Shown here in pieces: positions 54,501 to 63,500 of a stretch of 64,000 nt of DNA. The notes below the pieces were generated by a model. That model saw only the letters and a list, made by a program, of their open reading frames with translations. It made no database searches and was not told where the DNA came from. Within the stretch, counting starts at the first letter, position 1. Each line of letters opens with the position of its first letter. The position numbers were made by a program, and so were the translations under genes. Source of the DNA: Zygaena filipendulae (lineage: Eukaryota; Arthropoda; Insecta; Lepidoptera; Zygaenidae); assembly GCA_907165275.2 (NCBI GenBank), contig OU015659.1, forward strand, positions 2,336,501 to 2,400,500, read 5' to 3'.

Positions 54501-57500
54501 CCCCGAGCACAATAAAAGCAATACAGCTGCTCGCGCGGAACATTCATAAAGACTATTTACATTCGGGACATTGACCTTCAACCAATTAACCAGTACATTA
54601 GTATCCCATATAGGTGCTTTTTTAGTCTTGGGGTGTAGGATTTTCAATGATTTTAATGCTTGCCGAACTAATAAATGAGAACTTAAACTATTATCCAAAT
54701 TTGGGTCACAAAACATAGAAACGGCAGATTTATATACCAAAATAGTATTATAAGCTAACCCATGAATCCGATGCAGGTCTATAAGAAACCTAGCTAGATC
54801 TGCGCCTTGAGGTCTAGATATATCTACTTTATTATCTTTAGCCCAATCACACCATTTTAGCCAAGCTCTACTGTATATCTTTAAAGAAGAGCTTCGCCAA
54901 CTATTTCGCAAAATATTTATTTGTTCTTGAGACCAACCTAGCAAACGCCTTGTCCACCCCCACATCTCCAAACCTCCAGAACTACTTCCGAGATCATTGG
55001 AGGAGGGCGACCCGTTGTCGCATCGACTAGAACTCGGTCCAGGTTGTGGATTGTGAACGGAGGGCCCAAGGCTCGGTTCTTGAGGTCGGGTCGCCAAAAC
55101 ACCTTGATCCAGCGAGGAGCGACAATCAAGTATATTCCTGTCGCTGTATTGAGGTGTTGTAGAACGCGAGGCATTAGGAATGGAGGAGGAAACACCCAAG
55201 CTAGGGAATACGTCCAAACATGACTGAAAGCATCGTAAAGAACTGCGTTCTGATCTGTTATGTCTATCGAACCGTACCTCGGCACGACGTGAGCTACAGA
55301 AGATGCAAAGAGGTCGATCACAGGGATGCCAAACTTGGCAAAAATGAGATTGGTTATACTGGTCACAAGGTGCCACTCTGGGGGTCTTTTCAGACGAGAT
55401 AGGTGATCCGCTTCCCCGTTGTAACGTCCGGGTAAATAGTGTACTTCGACATGAATGTTGTAATAATCCAAAATCATGAAAATTTTGTAAGTCAAATTCA
55501 TTAGTGGCACAGACTTGGTGCCGCCCTCGTTTCTTACATAAGCAACAACAGATTTGTTGTCGCTTTGGATCAACAATGTCGAACCGGCCAGGTGCTGAGC
55601 GTGGTCTCGCAGGACGTACCAAATCGCTAACATTTCTCGATGATTGGAGGTGAATAGTTTTTCTTCCGGGGTCCACTGACCGAACAGTCTCAGATTGTTT
55701 AACTGAGCTCCCCAAGCGACGCCTGATGCGTCGGTAACGAGATAATTGGAGACTGGGGGATAATGAATCAGTGAGCTTTTCTTGATATTGACTTTCCACC
55801 ACTTTAGTTCCCTTATTACTGGGGTTGGAATGTCGTAACGGTGACGTGGATTCAATAATAGCAGATGTCGACAGTGATTGAGAAGAGCTCGATGATTTAG
55901 ACGTCCCCTCGGGACTGGGAAACTGGCAAAATTTACTGTGCCTACTATGCTCTGAATCTCGTGCAGGTTGGCTTTTTGCCGGGTGAGTAGACGCGATAAC
56001 TTTTTTAGTACATCTAGACATTTTTGTTGGGGCAGATATTTTTGATTTGTGTGAGCGTTCCACATTATACCTAGATATTGGATGACCTTTTGGGGGACCA
56101 ACAGTGACTTTGGGTAATTTATTTGCCAACCTAGGTGCTCTAATAATTTGACCGTTTCGTCTACCTGACTGATCAGCTGGCGAGGGTCTTGATGAGCTAA
56201 TAAAAAATCGTCCAGATATACGACCACACGGATCCCCTTGTCTCGCAACACTTGAGCCACCCAGTTCGTTAAGGATGCGAAAACCTTTGGGGCGCATGCA
56301 AGACCGAATGGAAGACAGCTCATTTGATATAGGCACTGATTGTAAATCAACCGAAGGAAGCATCTGTGGTTTTTGGCTATGGCCAGGTGAAAATAGGCAT
56401 TTGACAAATCTATTTTCACTGGCCAGTCTTGAGGCTGAAGGAAGTATGAGATTTTGTTTATGTTTATCAACTGAAATTTTTTGACGAACACGTAATAGTT
56501 TAAATTCTTTAGATTGAAAATCGGGCGTACAGAACCGTCTTTCTTTGGAATGAGAAAAATCTGAGATACAAAGCTTGGACCGAGACTTACAGGCTCCAGC
56601 ACTTTTAATTGCAACATTTGATCTATTACCTTGTCCATTTCGGGCGACTTTGGGGTCTGAAACTGATGATTGGATAAAGATGGTACCCTTAGAGGGGGTT
56701 TGGAGACAAAAGGAATGCGAAAATTTTTTATCATCTCCAACAATGTTGCTGGAGCATGTAGGTCTTCCCAATGTTGCACAAAGTTCAGTAACTGTCCCGC
56801 CTGGAAATTGTCCGAGTCAATATTTTCGTTTGGGTTGGGAACGCTGACCTGCCTGGCCTGAGCTTCGACCCTGGGGTCTGTTGTATGAGATACCCTCATG
56901 GCCACGAAAGTCACGATTAGGCCTCGAACGCGAGGGCCGTGGCTGTCCAAAATTATGTTTATTAATATTATGTTCGGGGCGAGGGTAGTCGCGCCCTTGA
57001 GGATGAGTAAATAAAGGAGCTCCGTAGCCCTGTGTTTTGTAGACAAAATCTGGATTTTGATGTGCATATGGAGGGTAAGATAAATAATGTGGCATTCTGG
57101 GATTATTTGCAGCATAGCTAGGTATGGCCTGAGCTTGCCGATTTGGCTGTGCTTGCGCAGCAGCTTTAGATTGAGGTGGCGCACGAGGCGGCCAGAGAAC
57201 TTTAGATATCCCACCCGCTTTTTCTATAGCAGAAGAAAGCAAATCTTTTTGAAATAAGTTTTCACATGTGGGCGGTATTTTACGTAAACTAGCTTTCAAA
57301 AAACTATCTTTTACAGAGCGGAGCAAGCTATCGCGTCTCTGTTGAATAATTTCGGCTCTGTGACCACAAGTTAATTGTAAAACATCACTGCTAATTTTTT
57401 GGAAACTACCCTTCACAAAATTTTCGTTAATTTTCTCGATTAAATTATTGGATGAAATTGTACCCGCAGAATTTGCCCACTCGATTAATGATTTAAACCC

Positions 57501-60500
57501 ATTCTGTGCAGCCTCATTCTGCTTTATGATGGCTTGAGTAATCGCCGCAAAACCCCGCTCAATTAATGCAAGAGAGTTTAACTTGTCATATGGTTTAAAT
57601 TCATCGTTAGTTTCTAAATAGGTAAAGCCCGGCGACGAATAATATGTTTTCTGAACCTCGGCATATCTAACGTTGTCCCAATCATCGGTACCGAATCGAT
57701 GTAATGAATTTAGAATGTCTAAATGACTTGATGAAGATTTTGGAATAGACGGCTCTTTTAGCACCGTGTTTAGAGGTAATTCAAAAGCACCCGTGGGATC
57801 AGAAGGACCGGCCACGTTTTCGTCAAAATAAAGCTCCCTACTAACATCTGCGTTGATAACTGAATCTTCGCCATTGGGACTAGAGTGATATCTAGGTTGG
57901 AACGCAATACCCCCGGACAAAAATTCTTTTATACCACTTACTTGTTCTGTCAACACGCGTATAGCTTCAGCAGTTTTGCGGCGCCGTTTTCGCCTTCTTT
58001 CCGGATCGTCAGCTTTTCGCTTCTTACCATCACCTGAGGGGCCAGGCACCGGCTCGGGCTCAGCCGTTGAAGGCAGCGGCGTCGCACGTTGCGCGTGCCC
58101 GTCCATGGGAGTATCCGACGGTGGGGAAGAGACAAAAGAATCAGAAGATTCATTCTCAACTTCCCGAAAATCCATTCTAAAAAATAGAATAAATTATTAT
58201 ACGAACGGTAACACCGTTATAAGACAAAATAAATTTTTTAATAACTCACCGAAGTGGGTACTTTAAATAACTTTTTGAAACTCACTTCGATACAACCGAT
58301 CGCTACGACGAACAAGACGCCAATGAGGTAGATCGCCGTGAGTGCGCGCCAACTCAGCCGCTCCCCGCCAGGTGAACAGGAGGTGACGTCAATTGACGTA
58401 AGGAACAAAGGTGGGAGTATTCGCGCTAAAACCGACTCGTTACAGGAAATCAAGTATGCTACTCTCAAATATTTTAGGCTTCAAATAACGGTTCAAAGCT
58501 TAATACAGAAAAAAGCACTTTCCTCAACTTTTCGACCAATTTTTCAATTTTTTTTTTGCTCTAAGCATTTAATTTCTATTGATATACGAGTAGATATCTT
58601 ATTTCAATTATCTAGTAGTAAATCAATGTTCAATTATCAAAATATTTGTATTCTATGCACAGATGCACTAAAGTCAGCATCAAAAATATCTCTTTATAAT
58701 TAGTCAATAGTGCAATAATATTCAGTGAGTGTCAAAAGTGATTACATATTTCTAATGCTCACTGTACACAATAAGCACACGACGCATAAGTCAAGTATGA
58801 CTACTAAACGGATTCGTCACCAGTTCATGGACAACGCATTAGTAATTTTATGCACGTCGAGCCTAGAGGTACCTTTACTAAACCCTTATTGTGCGTTATT
58901 GTTCTCGACTTATATGGAGGCGGAGGATTAATAAAATTTCTATCGGTACGTATTACCACGCATAGGGTACAGTGGGCAAAAGAAAATTGTAACTTGTCTG
59001 TATATTTAGGTACACGTTTTGCGGTGGTTAGCTAATCTGACGCCAGATTTCGCGGGTTCGATCCCTGAGTCGAGATAAAAAATTATTTGATAAATAAACG
59101 TTAAAAATAATAAAAATACCGTTTTCCAACGAAATAAAACGAATTAAATTAGCCGCGGTGAACGGCTGTATAGAGTTTAATTACGGCACGCTTCTTGGAG
59201 AGGCAAATTGTGTATTTCCTTCTATATTATACAATACTCGTGTTTTTGGGGTGATAAGCGTGAATAAAATCGAGAATGTAAATATTTACATAACATTAAT
59301 TACGTATAACGTTACTCTTCCTTTACCTACATGGAAATAAATACATACTTAATATAAGCAGTTAAAAAAAAACTACGATATGTTCTCATTTTTACGAACT
59401 TGTTTCCTATTTTAAAACTAACTTGACATTCAGGTCGGATGTTGCGCTCGCCCCGTTGCCAACTTCGTGCGCAAAAATTTACCTTCAACCAGCCCATCGA
59501 CACTGCTTTGAAGCAAAAATTACCATGGATCTATGCAATAACTTCCTTAGTAAGGAAGGTATTCCAAAGTTGGTAAGAAATCCTTACCAACTTTGGAATA
59601 CCTAAACAAATCCCCCTGACCGCGTCTTACATTGGTAAGGTTAAGGTTGGCACAAAATGCTTTCATAGATTTCAGCGATTAGTATGAAAGTGGCGACTCT
59701 TAAAACGTAGTGATTATTTGCTCAATGCAAGGCTCAGTGCCTTCAACGTGCCATATGAAATAAAAGTTGTTCAAAACATAATAACTCGATGAAAACGTAC
59801 CAGCGCCAGTGGGTGGCATCTCGGCGAGGATCGTATTGCATACTTCACGGTAGGGCGTGGAGCGGGGCGGCGTCGATTTGAGGAGATATCTGCAATTTAA
59901 TCAAAAGCTAAATCAATAAAATTATTTATACAATTCCAGCACTAAGTAACCTAGGTATATGCCATAACTATCAAAAAATTCAATGGCTTGATTGTCGAAA
60001 TTAAGATCGTAAGTTACCAGCGTGTTGAGGAATCATATCGTAAGCGTCATTCACGCGTATAAATTAGCATTCTTTGTCAAGGTGTGATTTTTCAGTTTTG
60101 TTTTTCGTGGATATTTTTATTAGATGGTTATTTATAATACGTGTAATAATGATGTATTGAGAACTTAATTAAGTACATCGTTTAAAATTTTCACTATGTA
60201 CAGTCAGAGTTAGTTGTATGTAATCTCTTTGGGCGACTGTTGAAATCTATTGCAATAATTCACTCGTTTAAAAACTTACAAGGTGTACGGACATTATCAG
60301 AAAAATGTAGGTACTTAATTTGATAATCTTAAAATCCAGTTGCAACTTGATGTATTAACATTGAACGACTGACAAGTGTTCACATGTTTCCGCTACTGTC
60401 TGTACCCCAAGTTCACCTGTATCTGTCGACGAAGCTCTGGAACGGTATCCGTATGGGGTAGCCGGTCTGCCTGATCCTGATCGTGTCCAGCATGCCGGTG

Positions 60501-63500
60501 TACCGCAGCTGGGCGAGCACGCACGGCATGTCGAACCGCATCGGGGACTTGTCCGGGTTGGGCTTCAGGCAGCGCACGAACCAGGGGTTGCAGCGAGACA
60601 TCGACTCCAGCAGCTGGTGCAGGCTGTCCGAGAACCTGGACCGAAGAGACCAAATTATGAATTTATGGCGGAAACCGAAAGTGACGGTTCTTTCGTTTGT
60701 GTTTATAAAAAAACCGGCCAAGTGCGAGTCGGATTCACGCACCGGGGTGCAATTAGGGGGTTATGATAATTTTTTTGTGATGTACATATCTATAAATGGA
60801 TTTTTCCCTTACGCTATAACACATGCCAAATTCATGATTCTAAGAAAACGGGAACTCTAATGAGTATACATCGTATACATCGTTTACAACGACCGCATAT
60901 ATTATGTCATAAACTACACAGAAGGAAAAAATTAAATGTAATTTATCGGTCGCCAGTAAAACAACAAGACATTCCTACAACGTGAGCTCTCGAATATACC
61001 TAGCAGCAACAGTGGGTGTCCTCGGTTTCATGGTGACGAAGCGTCCGTTGGCGCCCCGCGGCAACGTCTTGTTCGCGTCGTGCTGTGTCCGCAGCTGCGC
61101 CGACATCTCCGCCACCAGCGGCACCTCGCTGCTGCACAGCAGCTCCAGCACATCGGCCCGGAGCGCGTCGCGGTTCTTGTCCAGGAAACCGTCCACGTTG
61201 TACCACACCTGGCCCGCGTAGTGCTTTATCTGGAGACGACAGTTGACAGTTTTAATCTATGTATCTATATAAGTATACAAAAATTAATCCCAATTTTCCT
61301 TGATCACGGCATTGCGCGTGAACGGCTGGACCGATCACTATTGAATGTTGTCTACACATTGTCAGGGGTACAGAAAATATATTCCGGGAATTCCGGGATA
61401 AAAGTACCCTATATACCCCTGACAGCATGTATGCTCTCATGATTGATTGATTGAGTAGTTAAGTTGTTAAAGTGTAAGAAACAAACAAACGCACAGTCGC
61501 ATTTTCAACATTAGGATTGAATACTTTTGAGAGTTGTTATTGCAATAATAATAAAGTTCAGTGTTCAGCTACTCTTAATTTCTACTGTAACTTAGCAATC
61601 AAGTCAAAAAAGAATGCTGCTACCATAAAATAACTTGTAACTTTTTATACTAATTTCAACTTTACTTTTCAACAAAAGCAATTATTACGAAAGTAAAACT
61701 GTTAAATTAATGTTTATAATTTGTATATAATGTGATGTAGTCTAATGATCTCAATATTTCATAGTTTAATAGTAGTAATAATATCAGTAGAATAGATTAA
61801 AAAGTAAAAACGGAAGAAAACATTATTTTGATTGAAACTACTGCAGATTTCCTTCGGAACCGACAAATCTTAACGATAATTACGCATTTAATGCCCCAGT
61901 CATTACTCATTAGTATAGAAAACCCGCTTTATTGAGGTTATATGTAGTATTAATTGTAGAGTTGTACTCACGCCAAACTCGCTGGCGCCCAGTCTAGGCC
62001 TCGAGTAGAGCTCGTTCAAAGCATGGTTGTAATGGCACTTCTCTAAGAACGAAACATCAGATGCTCGAGGGAAGTTGCTCTCATCGTCTAACAAATGTAA
62101 GATTCCCACAGGCTTTTTGCTTAGCAATTGTATTACTGCAAAAAAAAAACCAAAGTATAATTAAAGAATATACTTTAATACGATACAGCCAAAGTTCAAT
62201 ATTAAATGTACCGTTTATACGTACCCGGAGAATTATCGTTCCAAGTAAGGTTCGACCATTCCAGGCGTTCCTTCTGATACTCTTGTTGCTCCAATTTAAA
62301 TATGTGTTTATTGAAATAGTGTTGTAAGGTTTCGTTAGCATAGTTTATGCAAAGCTGCTCGAAGGAGTTCTCTTCCAAGTCTTCGAAGCCGAAGATGTCA
62401 AGGAGAGATATCCTGTGAGCGTCGTGTAGCCCAGAACGGTGGACTATCGAGTTTATCCTTAAGACTAGCCAGCTGAATAATGAAGAGTATAGGGCTTTGG
62501 CAAACGCATCTCTCGCATCTAAAGCTTGATCTATCGGCAGAGGGGACCTCATTTTTTCCGCTCTGGCGGATGTGACTCTCGTGGTCAGAGCTTTTGCTAA
62601 ATCTTCCGCTGGGAGCTTTAATAAATGTGCTGCCCAACGCACTTCTGCACCGCCTCCTAATTGAACGCCTTCTTGCCCGTGGCGCAATTGTTTTCTATGG
62701 AAATATACATTGCCTAAGTGAAGTACCGCTGCTAATACTCTTATAATGTCTTCTCTCTCAGCGTCTCCTATCCCTAGAACTTGCATGGCCCCACATAACG
62801 CTGACCAGTCCGCCCCAGCGCCTGCTCCTCCCGAGTCTCCTCCTTGATTTAAATAGAAGTAATGTTCGGCCGACAGCAGACCTCTCGACTTCCTCTGTTC
62901 CTCGTCTAATCCCGCTAGCAATTCATAAAATACATGATAATTCCTTTCCCCAGGCGACTGCGTTACTATCCTTGACTTTTCTAGCAAATAATGAGCGACC
63001 CTCGCCCCAGCTAACGCACCATCCTTGAAATATAATTCTAAAAGTTTTCCAAAGCGACTAGAGTTGTGATTTTTTGGTGTCCTTGCGTTTCCAAATGCTT
63101 CAAGAAGTGGTGCCGCTTCTAAAATTTGTTCAGAGACAGGAGCTCTGCCAGGCGGGGCTGGGGCAACCGCGGCGAGGAATTGCACCGCTAGTTTCGTGGA
63201 CTCAGTTTTACCAGCGCCCGATTCGCCAGAGATGAGTATGGCTTGGGGCTGCGGCAAGGATGCGCGCGCAGCCGCTGCTATGGCGAACAAATGTGGTGGG
63301 AGGTCCCCCAGCGCTTCGGCTGCGTGGTATCTAAAAGGCACAAATTATTATTAGTAACCAAATATTCAATAACTTAACAAATCATTCCGAAAAACTATTT
63401 TAATGTACCTTCGCGCGGTCTGCAGGCCATACAAAGCATCTACCGGCCTATAAGGGTTGACAGCCACCAATATAGAACCAGCATAGGTGTAAATAAGCCC

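Larger units (their letters stand above)
53191..58501 (-). mobile_element. Complete DIRS-type retrotransposon
   Basis: 5.3-kb element in the intron between Myo15 exons 6 and 7, on the same strand as the gene. It carries gag-like, RT/RNase H and tyrosine-recombinase frames, inverted terminal repeats and an internal complementary region, the combination that defines DIRS elements, which integrate by a tyrosine recombinase rather than a DDE integrase. There is no target duplication: one AAT sits at each border (53188-53190 and 58502-58504) and also at the joint of the internal complementary region. The shared 169-bp core of the terminal repeats is identical on both sides and all frames are open, indicating a recent insertion. 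Confidence 0.95.

Noticed and set aside
54966..56771. A separate 928-residue protein from the recombinase frame
   Set aside because: Only the last about 326 residues show recombinase motifs; the rest overlaps RT. Kept as a finding, not as a gene call.
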